DNA of 43,267 bases from CAYUYM01 sp964449305 (GCA_964449305.1 CAYUYM010000011.1:1-43267); one strand, 5' to 3'. Counted from the first letter of the stretch, positions 33,736 through 42,736 are shown. Program-made: numbers and translations. The notes: a model not told the origin generated them from the letters alone.

Positions 33736-34218
33736 ATGCGCTTCATCTCCATAGCCCTTCTCGCCGTTCTGACCGCATCCCCGCTGCACGCGGGGATGTC
33801 GGCCATTGGGGGTGGGGGAATTCCGATCGGCGATGAGCCTGTGGTCGTGGTGCCGGATCCTCCGGGCAGGGATGTGATCGACCGGATCTTCCAGGACGCC
33901 TCCGACAGCTTCTCCCGTGGTGATGTTCGCCCCATGTCCAAGTACTTCGCATCGAAGGTGTTCCTCAATCTGTTCACCGGAGAGAACGGGTACTTCAGCG
34001 ACGAGCACAGCACGGTGATCATGAAGAACTTCCTTGCAACGTTTCAGCCCGTCTCCTTCTCCTTCTCCAGCATCAACCGCGCGGGGATGAATCCCTACGG
34101 CGTCGGTGCGTTCACCTTCATGCGACGCGGGCAACGGGGCACCTCGCAGGTGTTCCTTTCCCTCACCAGCGCGCAGGGTGAGTGGCGCATCGTGCAGATC
34201 ACGGTGACGCGGCGATGA
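33736..34218 (+). CDS. Exported DUF4783-like protein
   Basis: A 160-residue protein with a Sec signal peptide (MRFISIALLAVLTASPLHA). The mature part resembles DUF4783, an NTF2-like fold common in Bacteroidota: RIFQDASDSFSRGDVRPMSKYFASKVFLNLFTGENGYFSD, followed by FFATFQPVSFSFSS-like strands and GEWRIVQITVTRR at the end. No catalytic residues are known in this family. The stop overlaps the start of the giant kinase (ATGA at 34215-34218), so the two are translated together. A sensing or accessory role for the kinase is attractive but is inference. ATG 33736 is chosen because the signal peptide begins there. Confidence 0.75.
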   Translation: MRFISIALLAVLTASPLHAGMSAIGGGGIPIGDEPVVVVPDPPGRDVIDRIFQDASDSFSRGDVRPMSKYFASKVFLNLFTGENGYFSDEHSTVIMKNFLATFQPVSFSFSSINRAGMNPYGVGAFTFMRRGQRGTSQVFLSLTSAQGEWRIVQITVTRR

Positions 34219-37200
34219 CCGGGCGCCCCTTGCCTGGAGGGTGGAGGGCGCTTCCGTGGCGGTGGTATGCACTCATCCTCCTGCTCGCCCTGCTGGTGGC
34301 GATCACCCAGCTCGTCCGTCACACCTTTCTCACACAGATCGACCGGCACTGGGACACCATGCGCTTCGAGATCGATCAGGCTGCGGCATCGGACGTGAGG
34401 CGACAGGTGGAGGATGGACTGACGGACTTCCATGACGCGGTGACCCGATACGCCGTGGATGATGCGCCTGAAGCCGTCGCATCGATCGATGATGCGGATG
34501 CGCGGCAGCGCACCTTCCGCTCGCTGCGGGCGCTGGCCGAGGAGCGCGGCTGGTCCATCGAGCTGTACGACGCGGCGGGCCGCATGATCGCGTACTTCGG
34601 GCGGCCGGTGCCCAAACCGGTGCAGCTCATCGACCGCGGCGATGCGGGGGTGATCCTTCACGACGGCGCCCACATCATCCACATTCTCGAGCAACCCGTG
34701 GTGTCACCCGCGAGGGACACGATCGGGCGCATCTTCGCCTCCATGCCGCTCGCGGCGCTGCTGCCCGCCAACGGGAGGTTCTTTCTCACCGACGGTCTGC
34801 TGGATCGCCTCCGCGCCGGACGGGAGCTGGAGATGCGCATCCTTCCCGACACCACCGGCGTGAACGACGATGCCGGGCATGTCACCAGCCTGCCGCTCCA
34901 CCTGCACGGACGGACGACAGGGACCATCCTGGTGGGGCACGTGGAGCGCGATGCGCACCGGGCCTCCGTTGATGCGGTGTTCGAGACTCTCACCCACATC
35001 CTGCTCGTGCTTCTCCTCGCCGCGCTGTCGGTGCCGATTGCACGACGCACGGCGCCCATCATGCATCACCTCCGCTTTGCGACGGTGGTGACCGCGCACA
35101 TCTGGCTCATCCGCATCATCCTCTTCACCACCGGCATCGAACAGGACCTGCTGGCGGGCCCGCTGATGAACCCCCTCTCCTTCGCCTCGCCCTTCGCCCT
35201 TGGTCTGGTCAGCTCGCCGGGCTCGCTGTTCCTGACGCTGCTGGCGCTGTTCCTCACCATCGCCATCGTCTATCGGCACATGCATCGGGAGGGGGCCACG
35301 CTGCGGCTCAACCGCGTGCAGGCGGGGGCCCTGGCCGTGGCGATCTGCGTGGCGCTCCCCGTGCTGCTGCGGGGCATCGTGGCCGCGATCCGGAGCTTCG
35401 TCATCGATTCCGCCCTGAACTACCACGATGTTGCCTCCCTGTTCGACCAGCCCATGCTTCTCCTGATGCAGGTGAACATCGCGCTGCTGTCCGGCGCCGT
35501 GATGCTGACGCTGCTCGTGTTCGCCACCGTCGCCCGGCACATCGCCCGCACGCTCTCCGGCCGCCGCTTCGTGCTCATCTCGCTCCTGTCACTCCTCCCC
35601 GCCGTCATCATCTTTCTCCTGATCACCAACGAGTTCCTCATCCCCGTCTGGATCTACGGCGTCACCGCCTTCCTCGCGTTCGTGTTCCTGCTGCTCAAGG
35701 GCCAGCGAGTGGAACTGCGCATCGCCCCGGGCACCGCCTTCCTCATCCTGTGGCTTCTCTCCTCCGTGTGCTGCGCCATCCTCATCGATTCGTTCATGGC
35801 GGAGCGCCGGAGATCCGACATCGAAGCCCGCGCCATGGATCTTGCGCGCCCGGCGGACGGATGGTCGCAGGCGCTCGCGGGGCAGGTCCTCTCCAGTGCG
35901 CGGATGGAGCTTGACGCCCTGCCCACTTCCCTTCCCGACGCGGGCGGCGACTTCACCACCGCCTTCACCCTGTGGTCCGGATCCATGCTCTCGACGCAGC
36001 CCAACAACTCGGCGCTCGTCATCGTGGACTCGGTCGGGCGCATCCTCTCCGAGTTTCTCGTCGGGATCGATCCGCGCTTCATCACAACCGACAGCCTTGG
36101 CATCGTGGCACCCGCCGTGGATGCGCCGGGGGACACCGTGGCGCTGATGATCCATGCCGGCCGCAGACATGCGGTGGCGCGGGGCCGTGCGCTCACCGCC
36201 GACGGACATCATGTGACGATTGCCGTGGTGGTGGAGGCGCTCAACCCCGTGCTGGCCGGGCGCAGCAGCATCGACGTCCTCCGGAACACGGCGATGCATG
36301 CATCCCTCGCACCCGAGGACGACCTCGAGATCCGCACCTTCATCTTCGACAGGCGGGACGGGACGATTCGATCGCACGAGGGCGGCATTGCGCTTGCACG
36401 CGGAGTGGACGCCGCCCCCTTTGCGGATTCCACGCATGCGGGCTGGGTGCGCGTGCAGGTGGCCAGCGGAGAGCAGGAGTTCCATCTGGTCGCGACACCC
36501 GGCGGTCTTGTCGGCGTGGCGCCCGGCCGCACCGACTGGCTCATCTCCTTCCACCGTTTCTTCCGGCTGGCAATGGTGTTTCTCCTTGTCGGGCTCGCCA
36601 TGCGCCTCATTGCCCGCGCCCGGAGGCTCCTCCTGTACCGCTGGTTCCCGCTGCGCTTCGGCGCGCGGCTCCAGCTCGCGCTGCTCACCGTCGCCGCCGT
36701 CCCCATCCTCATCCTCTGGTTCAGCGCCCGGGCATTTCTCCAGTCCAGCACCGATGCCGACCTCGAGGCACAACTCCGCGAGCGCATCGAGACGATGCGT
36801 GAGGGCGTGCTCCGCCGCGTCCATGGACCCGTCACGGCGCAGGGCGTCAGGACCTCGTTCTCCGATGCGGACTGCTTCGACGTCGCATCCACGGCGGGTG
36901 TCCCGCTCAACGTCTACATCGGGACCGCGCTCTCGGCCACGAGCAATCCCGAGCTCTACCACACCGGCCTGCTCAATGGCAACCTCAAGCCGAGCGTCTA
37001 CCTCCGGCTGCATCTGCTCGGGAACGACTTCGTCTTCGCCCATGAACGCATCGGTGACTTCCCCTATGCCGTCGGCTACGGTGCACTTCGAGACGAGAAC
37101 GGCGGCGTGGTGGCGGTGCTCTCTGTGCCGACACTCTTCGAGGCGTCGCGCATCGAGGCGTCCACCACGCGGGCATTCGCGGCGATCCTCCTCTTCATGT

Positions 37201-38096
37201 CCGGCGTCCTGGCCCTTGTCTTCATCATGTCCCGCATCCTCTCGCGGCAGATCTCCCGGCCGCTCACGGATCTGCTGAACGGCACGCGTGCCGTGGCGGC
37301 GGGGGATTACTCGGGCACCATCCCCGCCACCGGCACACCGGAGACACACGAGGTGATGGACGGCTTCAACCGCATGGTGGCGCAGTTGCGCAAGCAGCGG
37401 CAGGACCTCGCCGCCTACGAGCGCGAGCTGGCTTGGCGCGACATGGCGAAGCAGGTGGCCCATGAGATCCGCAATCCCCTCACGCCGCTCCGCCTTGCCG
37501 TGCAGCACCTGCGCCGGGCCCACGCCGACAGGCGCGACACCTTCGACACGCTCCTCCCCCGGATGACGGACATGATGATCGAACGCATCGACGCGCTCGC
37601 GAACATCAGTGACCAGTTTGCGCGTTTCGCCCGCATGCCCGATCGCGAGCTGGTGGATGTGTCGGTGGCCGAGGTGCTGCGGGAATGTGTGGCGCTGTTT
37701 GACACGCACGTGGGACTTCGCATCACGCTCGATGTGGATGATGCGCTGCCGGTGGTGTGTGCGGATCGGGATGAACTGCTCCGGGTCTTCATCAACCTCG
37801 TGCGGAACGCCGTGCAGGCGGTGGGCGACGACGGCGACATCGCCATCACCGCACACAGCGACGGCGCCTCCATCCGCGTCCGCATCCACGACAACGGCAT
37901 CGGCATACCGGACGACGTGCTCCCGCGCATCTTCGAACCGAACTTCTCCACGAAGTCCGGTGGCATGGGTCTGGGGCTTGCCATCGCCCGCCGCGCCATC
38001 GACGACATGCACGGCGCCATCAGTGTGGCGTCCACACCGGGCGACGGCACCACCGTGGATGTGCGTCTCCCGATGGCACACCCCGGCCAGGATTGA
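34215..38096 (+). CDS. Very large multi-pass sensor histidine kinase (NtrY-like)
   Basis: A 1293-residue inner-membrane histidine kinase. About 12 hydrophobic segments are visible, with three long non-membrane stretches between them: about 38-262, 520-780 and 840-985. Those could be extracytoplasmic sensor domains. A HAMP-like segment follows the last helix (SRQISRPLTDLLNGTRAVAAGDY). Then come the phosphoacceptor H-box AKQVAHEIRNPLTPL (His1083), N-box INLVRNAVQAVGD, and G-boxes DNGIGIPDDVLPRIFEPNF and GGMGLGLAIA. The H-box form HEIRNPLTP is typical of NtrY-type kinases. No response regulator is adjacent, so it is an orphan here. It is coupled to the preceding gene through ATGA. The N-terminal start is well defined by TM1. 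The signal is unknown. Confidence 0.92.
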   Translation: MTGRPLPGGWRALPWRWYALILLLALLVAITQLVRHTFLTQIDRHWDTMRFEIDQAAASDVRRQVEDGLTDFHDAVTRYAVDDAPEAVASIDDADARQRTFRSLRALAEERGWSIELYDAAGRMIAYFGRPVPKPVQLIDRGDAGVILHDGAHIIHILEQPVVSPARDTIGRIFASMPLAALLPANGRFFLTDGLLDRLRAGRELEMRILPDTTGVNDDAGHVTSLPLHLHGRTTGTILVGHVERDAHRASVDAVFETLTHILLVLLLAALSVPIARRTAPIMHHLRFATVVTAHIWLIRIILFTTGIEQDLLAGPLMNPLSFASPFALGLVSSPGSLFLTLLALFLTIAIVYRHMHREGATLRLNRVQAGALAVAICVALPVLLRGIVAAIRSFVIDSALNYHDVASLFDQPMLLLMQVNIALLSGAVMLTLLVFATVARHIARTLSGRRFVLISLLSLLPAVIIFLLITNEFLIPVWIYGVTAFLAFVFLLLKGQRVELRIAPGTAFLILWLLSSVCCAILIDSFMAERRRSDIEARAMDLARPADGWSQALAGQVLSSARMELDALPTSLPDAGGDFTTAFTLWSGSMLSTQPNNSALVIVDSVGRILSEFLVGIDPRFITTDSLGIVAPAVDAPGDTVALMIHAGRRHAVARGRALTADGHHVTIAVVVEALNPVLAGRSSIDVLRNTAMHASLAPEDDLEIRTFIFDRRDGTIRSHEGGIALARGVDAAPFADSTHAGWVRVQVASGEQEFHLVATPGGLVGVAPGRTDWLISFHRFFRLAMVFLLVGLAMRLIARARRLLLYRWFPLRFGARLQLALLTVAAVPILILWFSARAFLQSSTDADLEAQLRERIETMREGVLRRVHGPVTAQGVRTSFSDADCFDVASTAGVPLNVYIGTALSATSNPELYHTGLLNGNLKPSVYLRLHLLGNDFVFAHERIGDFPYAVGYGALRDENGGVVAVLSVPTLFEASRIEASTTRAFAAILLFMSGVLALVFIMSRILSRQISRPLTDLLNGTRAVAAGDYSGTIPATGTPETHEVMDGFNRMVAQLRKQRQDLAAYERELAWRDMAKQVAHEIRNPLTPLRLAVQHLRRAHADRRDTFDTLLPRMTDMMIERIDALANISDQFARFARMPDRELVDVSVAEVLRECVALFDTHVGLRITLDVDDALPVVCADRDELLRVFINLVRNAVQAVGDDGDIAITAHSDGASIRVRIHDNGIGIPDDVLPRIFEPNFSTKSGGMGLGLAIARRAIDDMHGAISVASTPGDGTTVDVRLPMAHPGQD

Positions 38097-38108
38097 TGCG
38101 TGATGCTG

Positions 38109-38135
38109 CGCCGCTTTCAGAGTCGGCGGGTTTTT
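38109..38135 (+). terminator. Weak candidate terminator after the histidine-kinase gene
   Basis: CGCCG (38109-38113) and CGGCG (38124-38128) with a 10-nt loop, followed by GGTTTTT. It has only a 5-bp stem and overlaps the possible maf promoter. Confidence 0.35.
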
Positions 38136-38143
38136 GTAGCTTG
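38115..38143 (+). promoter_or_regulatory. Possible promoter of maf
   Basis: TTTCAG (38115-38120), 16-nt spacer, TAGCTTG (38137-38143). The -10 fits TAnnTTG, but the -35 is weak. Confidence 0.3.
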
Positions 38144-38173
38144 CATGGAGATTGTTGAACAGCCCATACGCGC

Positions 38174-38749
38174 ATGGACATCATACTTGCCTCTGCCTCC
38201 CCCCGTCGGTCCCAGCTCCTGAACCAGATCGGTGCATCCTTCACCATCATCCCGGCCCATGTGGATGAGACGGTGCATGATGCACTGCCGCCGGAGGAAC
38301 ATGTGATCACACTGGCGGAGCGCAAGGCCCGCGCAGTGGCCGGGCGTGTGGACGCGGGGGTGATTCTTGCTGCGGACACGATCGTGGTGCTCGACGGATG
38401 CATCATCAACAAGCCGGTGGACGAGGAGGATGCCCACCGCATGTTGCGGGCATTGAGCGGTCGGCGGCATGATGTCTACACAGGGTTCGCCGTGCTCGAC
38501 GCCGCGAGCGGCCGCATCGCCACGGGGGTGGAAACCACCGGAGTGTGGTTCCGCCCGCTGCACGATGACGAGATCCGGTCCTACGTCGCCTCCGGATCCC
38601 CCATGGACAAGGCCGGCGCCTACGGCATCCAGGATGATTACGGGGCGGTGTTCGTGGAGCAGGTGCACGGGGATTTCTACAATGTTGTCGGTCTCCCGCT
38701 GTGTCGAGTGCATGCGGTGCTCCGGGAATTCACCGGGGAGCGGGCGTGA
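38174..38749 (+). CDS. maf: Maf-family nucleotide pyrophosphatase (septum-formation inhibitor-like)
   Basis: A 191-residue ITPase-fold enzyme that hydrolyses non-canonical or dTTP/UTP-type nucleotides to monophosphates, a house-cleaning role (family linked to septum inhibition when overproduced). Seen are the nucleotide-binding start ILASASPRRSQLL, then ERKARAVAGRV, the AADTIVVLDG metal/catalytic region, KPVDEEDAHRMLRALSGRRHDVYTGFAV, and SPMDKAGAYGIQDDYGAVFVE. Starts at ATG 38174, 77 bp after the kinase gene. Its TGA overlaps the ATG of the following membrane protein gene (TGATG), so the two are coupled. Confidence 0.95.
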   Translation: MDIILASASPRRSQLLNQIGASFTIIPAHVDETVHDALPPEEHVITLAERKARAVAGRVDAGVILAADTIVVLDGCIINKPVDEEDAHRMLRALSGRRHDVYTGFAVLDAASGRIATGVETTGVWFRPLHDDEIRSYVASGSPMDKAGAYGIQDDYGAVFVEQVHGDFYNVVGLPLCRVHAVLREFTGERA

Positions 38750-39717
38750 TGGACGGGCGTCTCCGCAGGCGCTTTCTCTTCTCCCTGGCGTTCGGGGCGC
38801 TCGTCTTCATCGGGTTCACGATCTACGCCGACGCCGGGCAGCTTGTGCAGGCCTTTGCGCGCTTCAACTGGATGTGGGTGCCGGTGATTCTTGCATGCAG
38901 CTCCATGAACTATGTGTTCCGCTTCTGGAAGTGGGACTTCTACACCAGGACACTTGGCATACGCCCGACCACCGTGCAGAACCTCGTCATCTTCTTCTCC
39001 TCGTTCATGATGGCGGTGACGCCGGGCAAGTTTGGCGAGGTGCTCAAGTCCTACATGCTCAAGAAGCTCAACGGCACATCGATCCGCGTGTCGGCGCCGA
39101 TCGTGCTCGTGGAGCGGCTCACGGATTTCATCGGGCTCATCATGCTGATCATCGCCGGCGCATGGGTGTTCGGGTACGGAAGGATCTGGGTGGTCGGTTT
39201 CGCCGTGTTCTTCGCTGTGGTGACAGGACTCCTGAGCTGGCGCCGTGGATCGGAGGCCATCATCCGCCTCTTCCGCATCGTGCCTCTCGCACGGCGCTTT
39301 GTGGAGCACGCCCTCACGATGTACGGCTCCATCTACACGCTCCTGCGACCGCGGCCGTTGTTCATCGCCACCGCGCTGTCCGTGGCTTCATGGGCCTTCG
39401 AATGCCTCGGTTTCTGGATCATCCTCGACATCTTCTCGATGCCGATCCACATGTTGAAGTCGACCTTCATCTACGCCTTCTCCACCATCTTCGGAGCGGT
39501 CACCATGCTCCCCGGTGGTCTCGGCGCCACGGAGACCTCGCTCACCGCATTGACGGAACTGGCGGGTGTGAGCCGGGACGTGGCCGTCGCCTCCACATTC
39601 ATCATCCGTGCGGCCACGCTGTGGTATGCCGTGATCATCGGCGTTGTCGTGACCTTCTTCTTCCAGAAGCATCTCCACGTGGATCTCATGGAGATGGAAT
39701 CCGGTGTGGAGGATTGA
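38749..39717 (+). CDS. YbhN/UPF0104-type membrane protein (lysylphosphatidylglycerol synthase TM-like)
   Basis: A 322-residue inner-membrane protein of the AglD/MprF-TM-like family. About 7-8 hydrophobic helices are visible, with the family markers FWKWDFYTR, FFSSFMMAVTPGKFGEVLKSYML, VLVERLTDFIGL, and AVTMLPGGLGATETSLTAL. The region around PGKFGE and GGLGATE is characteristic of lipid-flippase-like members. Role is likely lipid or polyprenyl transfer/flipping, not shown. A GTG at 38701 is in frame but inside maf. ATG 38749 overlaps the maf stop and has GGGGAG before it. A tiny ORF of 32 codons follows at 39717 and is not trusted. Confidence 0.88.
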   Translation: MDGRLRRRFLFSLAFGALVFIGFTIYADAGQLVQAFARFNWMWVPVILACSSMNYVFRFWKWDFYTRTLGIRPTTVQNLVIFFSSFMMAVTPGKFGEVLKSYMLKKLNGTSIRVSAPIVLVERLTDFIGLIMLIIAGAWVFGYGRIWVVGFAVFFAVVTGLLSWRRGSEAIIRLFRIVPLARRFVEHALTMYGSIYTLLRPRPLFIATALSVASWAFECLGFWIILDIFSMPIHMLKSTFIYAFSTIFGAVTMLPGGLGATETSLTALTELAGVSRDVAVASTFIIRAATLWYAVIIGVVVTFFFQKHLHVDLMEMESGVED

Positions 39718-39870
39718 TGGCGCAGCATGAGATGAAGAGGAGCACGGAGAACCGCGTGTCCGCCCGCATGGGGGAAGTGTTCCTGACGAGACGCGTCAAT
39801 CATTGCGGGAGATGATGTCGCCTTCGGCGTGTTTCACCGCTGTTCCTGCAATCCATGGAAGGATTCCCGC

Positions 39871-41553
39871 ATGAAACGATTTTTCCCGACACTTCTGGCA
39901 ATGATGCTGGGGACCATGGTCCACGCACAGATTCCCTTTGCGACCACACCCTCGTGGGAATCCACCGATCTGCCGAATCACTCCACCGGAGCGGCCTGGG
40001 CGGACATCGATCAGGATGGGTGGATGGATCTGGTGGTGGCCAATGGGAACGACATGTCGCGCGGGCATGTGGTGGTGTACTTCAACGATCGACACGGTCA
40101 TCTTCCGGGCACACCGGGGTGGATCTCGGACGACGTGGATTACCATGGGCACTGCAGTGTGGCAGACATCAACGGTGACGGATACCCGGAGATCGCCGTG
40201 AGTGTGTTCCTCGGGCCGGCGGGGTTCTCGCAGCAGGGCAGGGTGAAGCTCTACTCCAACACGGCCGGGGTCATCTCGCGTCAGCCGGCATGGATGTCGG
40301 AGGATCGCTTCTACACATTCAGCCTCGCGTTCGGAGATGCCGATGGCGATGGCGATCCCGACCTGGCGGTGGCCTGCGGTGAAGCCTACAACCAGAATCC
40401 GGAGCGCCACCGCGTCTACTACAACACCGACGGCGTGCTCGGGACGCTGCCCGGGTGGATGAGTGCGGCTGCGGGATATGGCATGGATGTCGTGTGGAGC
40501 GACATGGACAACGACGGGCGCCTGGATCTGCTGTTCGCCTGCGAGCGTGGACCGAATCTCCTGTTCCACAACCACGGGGATTCGCTCGCCACGGTGCCGG
40601 GGTGGGTTGCCGCAGATGCGGGAACGCATGGCAACTCCCTGTATGCCGCCGACATCGACAGCGACGGCTTTCCGGACCTTGCGGTGTCTGACAACAACCA
40701 GCTCGGCGGGGAGGGGCGGTTCAAGATCTACCGCAACAGGAACGGGGTGCTGGACGCATCGCCGTCATGGCGTTCCGCCAGTGATGGCTACGGATCGGGC
40801 AACACCCTGGTGGATGTGGACAACGACGGGCGTCTGGATCTTGTGGCCGGCGGGTGGTGGGAGCCATGCCGCATCTGGCTCAACCGGTCGACCGGCTTTG
40901 CTTCGGCGCCGGATTTCAGCACCGCGACGGGCACGGTGATCGAGGCCATCGTCTTTGCCGACGTGGACAACGACGGGATCGACACGCTGCGCAGCGTGTT
41001 CACCGGCGACGGGCTGCGGCGATTGTTCCAGCTCCCGCGGGCGCCCCTGCAGGCGGTGATCGGGGTGCGTGTGGACGATGTGCCCGTGGCGGGCGCATGG
41101 TGCGCGGATCGGGAGAGTGGGTGGGTGAGTCTGGGGCACGCCCCGGAGGCGGGGAAGCGCGTGGAGATCATGGCGCTTGCATCGCACGACCTCGACATGG
41201 CCTACAGCAACTGGGACAAGACCATCGGCAATCATCTGTACATCAACACCACCACGCCGACCGGTGTGGAGCATGGAGCGGTGATGCCGCCCGGCGTGCG
41301 GATCGAGCCCTGCGCGCCGAACCCCTTCACCGACGGGACGCGAGTCACAGTGCAGCTCGTGGAAGCGTCGCCGATCCAGGTGGAGGTGTACGACACGCGG
41401 GGGACGCTGGTGCGGCGGAGCGCGAGCGTGGGGTGCTGCCAGCCGGGGAGGCACAGCATCGCCATCGCGGGCGCCGGTCTGCCGAGCGGCGTCCTGTTCT
41501 GCGCGGTGGAGACGGCAGCCGGCCGGGCCTGGACGCGGCTGGTGAAGTACTGA
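39871..41553 (+). CDS. Secreted FG-GAP/VCBS-repeat protein with T9SS-like C-terminal tail
   Basis: A 560-residue secreted protein. Signal peptide about residues 1-20 (ending VHAQ). Seven VCBS/FG-GAP blocks are seen by the D-x-(D/N)-x-D-G pattern: DIDQDGWMDLV, DINGDGYPEIA, DADGDGDPDLA, DMDNDGRLDLL, DIDSDGFPDLA, DVDNDGRLDLV and DVDNDGIDTLR. Together they should fold as a seven-bladed beta-propeller binding calcium. The tail from about residue 485 holds CAPNPFTDGTRVTVQLVE and GLPSGVLFCAVE, a T9SS/FlgD-like C-terminal region. Possible role: surface adhesion or matrix binding. SD-like AAGGA is 8 nt before ATG 39871. The last 13 codons are copied downstream as part of a tandem duplication. Confidence 0.9.
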   Translation: MKRFFPTLLAMMLGTMVHAQIPFATTPSWESTDLPNHSTGAAWADIDQDGWMDLVVANGNDMSRGHVVVYFNDRHGHLPGTPGWISDDVDYHGHCSVADINGDGYPEIAVSVFLGPAGFSQQGRVKLYSNTAGVISRQPAWMSEDRFYTFSLAFGDADGDGDPDLAVACGEAYNQNPERHRVYYNTDGVLGTLPGWMSAAAGYGMDVVWSDMDNDGRLDLLFACERGPNLLFHNHGDSLATVPGWVAADAGTHGNSLYAADIDSDGFPDLAVSDNNQLGGEGRFKIYRNRNGVLDASPSWRSASDGYGSGNTLVDVDNDGRLDLVAGGWWEPCRIWLNRSTGFASAPDFSTATGTVIEAIVFADVDNDGIDTLRSVFTGDGLRRLFQLPRAPLQAVIGVRVDDVPVAGAWCADRESGWVSLGHAPEAGKRVEIMALASHDLDMAYSNWDKTIGNHLYINTTTPTGVEHGAVMPPGVRIEPCAPNPFTDGTRVTVQLVEASPIQVEVYDTRGTLVRRSASVGCCQPGRHSIAIAGAGLPSGVLFCAVETAAGRAWTRLVKY

Positions 41554-41812
41554 CGATGTGATACAGGGGGGATAGACCTTAAGGTCTTCTATGTACTTCT
41601 TAGAAGACCTTAAGGTCTATCCCCCGCCAGCGGGCACTCCCGTTTCATCACCCAAATACCCGCCCCCGGGCCATGCCGCTGCGCCATCACAGCCGCATTG
41701 TCAGCCGCATCTCCACCAAGCGACGCTCGGGGTCCCGTGAACCCGGCATCCGCCTCTGCTTCCACGCGGGCAGGGCCCCTCCCGACCGGGACAATCCCAC
41801 ACGTCATGGCAT
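41514..41812. repeat. Tandem duplication, unit 1 (299 bp)
   Basis: Runs from the last 13 codons of the FG-GAP gene through the hairpin to ...CATGGCAT. Matches the next 299 bp with five mismatches by eye (about 98%). Three of these are in one run (GGGG versus TTA) just before the hairpin. The junction shares GGCA on both sides. Confidence 0.9.
41567..41625. repeat. Nested palindromic hairpin (copy B)
   Basis: Perfect 25-bp inverted arms (41567-41591 and 41601-41625) around loop TGTACTTCT. Each arm contains the palindrome GACCTTAAGGTC. Shares the TTCTA-GTACT-TTAGAA core and a downstream CGCCAGC-CACTCCCG flank with copy A at 24121-24169. Lies 13 bp after the FG-GAP stop. Confidence 0.75.
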
Positions 41813-42111
41813 GGCAGCCGGCCGGGCCTGGACGCGGCTGGTGAAGTACTGACGATGTGATACAGTTAGGATAGACCTTAAGGTCTTCTATGTACTTCTT
41901 AGAAGACCTTAAGGTCTATCCCCCGCCAGCGGGCACTCCCGTTTCATCACCCAAATACCCGCCCCCGGGCCATGCCGCTGCGCCATCACAGCCGCATTGT
42001 CAGCCGCATCTCCACCAAGCGACGCTCGGGGTCCCGTGAACCCGGCATCCGCCTCTGCTTCCACGCGGGCAGGGCCCCTCCCGGCCGGGACAATCCCACG
42101 CGTCATGGCAT
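41813..42111. repeat. Tandem duplication, unit 2 (299 bp)
   Basis: Second copy of the 299-bp unit. It starts with a non-functional copy of the end of the FG-GAP gene: codons from GCA 41814 to the TGA 41850-41852. It then repeats the hairpin and the following non-coding 170 bp. Confidence 0.9.
41869..41921. repeat. Nested palindromic hairpin (copy C)
   Basis: Same hairpin as copy B; perfect arms now 22 bp (41869-41890 and 41900-41921), because the outer G-run of copy B is changed to TTA here, so the outer three pairs are lost. Confidence 0.75.
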
Positions 42112-42230
42112 CGCATTCAGTGACAGCCCCGATGGTTCATGCTTCGACACATCCATACCACGCGTCCTCATCTCCGACTCCAGCGTTCGTTCCATGCTCA
42201 GGCTCGATCCCTCCATGATACGCTTCCCCA

Positions 42231-42411
42231 GCGGCGACATCGCCCGCCATTTCGGAGCCGCACCCAACCCAGGCCGGCAGACACCGCCCCGCCGCCGGAT
42301 GGGGCGGCGGGGGAACACCTCCTCTCTGTGAACGACCTGTTCCCCGGGGTGCACATCATCCACACACGCTTCGAGAAACGTGATGTCATCACCACGGTCC
42401 CGGGGCGCTGA
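42231..42411 (+). pseudogene. Possible remnant of a secreted-protein C-terminal tail
   Basis: One frame reads FPSGDIARHFGAAPNPGRQT, and a second reads EHLLSVNDLFPGVHIIHTRF ending RDVITTVPGR before a stop. The second part resembles a T9SS-type tail (V-x-D-L...P-x-G-V-x-I-I) and has normal high-GC third positions. The first could be the PNP start of such a tail. The two are in different frames, joined near the G-run at about 42309. This suggests a decayed gene with a frameshift, but the match is short and may be chance. Confidence 0.25.
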
Positions 42412-42495
42412 TGGTGTGCAGTGCTGCACGCAGATCGATGCGAAGCACGCGGAAGCACGGCCCCAACGGAGCAATGGAGATGTCACCTGTCGGAT

Positions 42496-42526
42496 TTGCG
42501 GATGTCCATTCTCCTTGGTATTATTG
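42496..42526 (+). promoter_or_regulatory. Candidate promoter upstream of the toxin-antitoxin pair
   Basis: TTGCGG (42496-42501), 17-nt spacer, TATTAT (42519-42524, TATTATTG). Good form, but 211 bp before the antitoxin ATG, leaving a long leader. Confidence 0.35.
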
Positions 42527-42736
42527 AATACCCGACTCGCCTTGACCTCCTGTTCAGCGGGTTTCTGACATGGAGGCGGATTTCCGAAGCTCATATGACA
42601 TGCACAGCGGAGTGTTGTTTGAATGACGGACGGTTTTCAGTATCACAACCAATGGCAGTATCACCACCAACGAAGGATGTGCTATGAATCACTTTCAGCA
42701 CCTGTCACCTGTCCTTCCAGGATGGAGGGGTGACAC

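Larger units (their letters stand above)
42112..42736. other. 625-bp stretch without an intact gene
   Basis: No intact gene with support. It holds a GC-rich hairpin CCCCGCCGCC / GGCGGCGGGG (42287-42312), an in-frame tail that looks like a gene remnant (next entry), a promoter-like site (42496-42526), and a repeated AGTATCACNACCAA motif near 42640. A minus-strand open frame (42103-42594) is open but matches no family. Confidence 0.5.

Noticed and set aside
39717..39815. 32-codon ORF starting MAQHEMKRSTENRV, overlapping the preceding stop (TGATG)
   Set aside because: Too short, no ribosome site of note, no recognisable family; cannot be told from chance.
41610..42106. Two 65-residue minus-strand ORFs with almost identical sequence
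   Set aside because: They are identical because of the 299-bp duplication, not because they are selected genes; no motif, and they overlap the hairpins.
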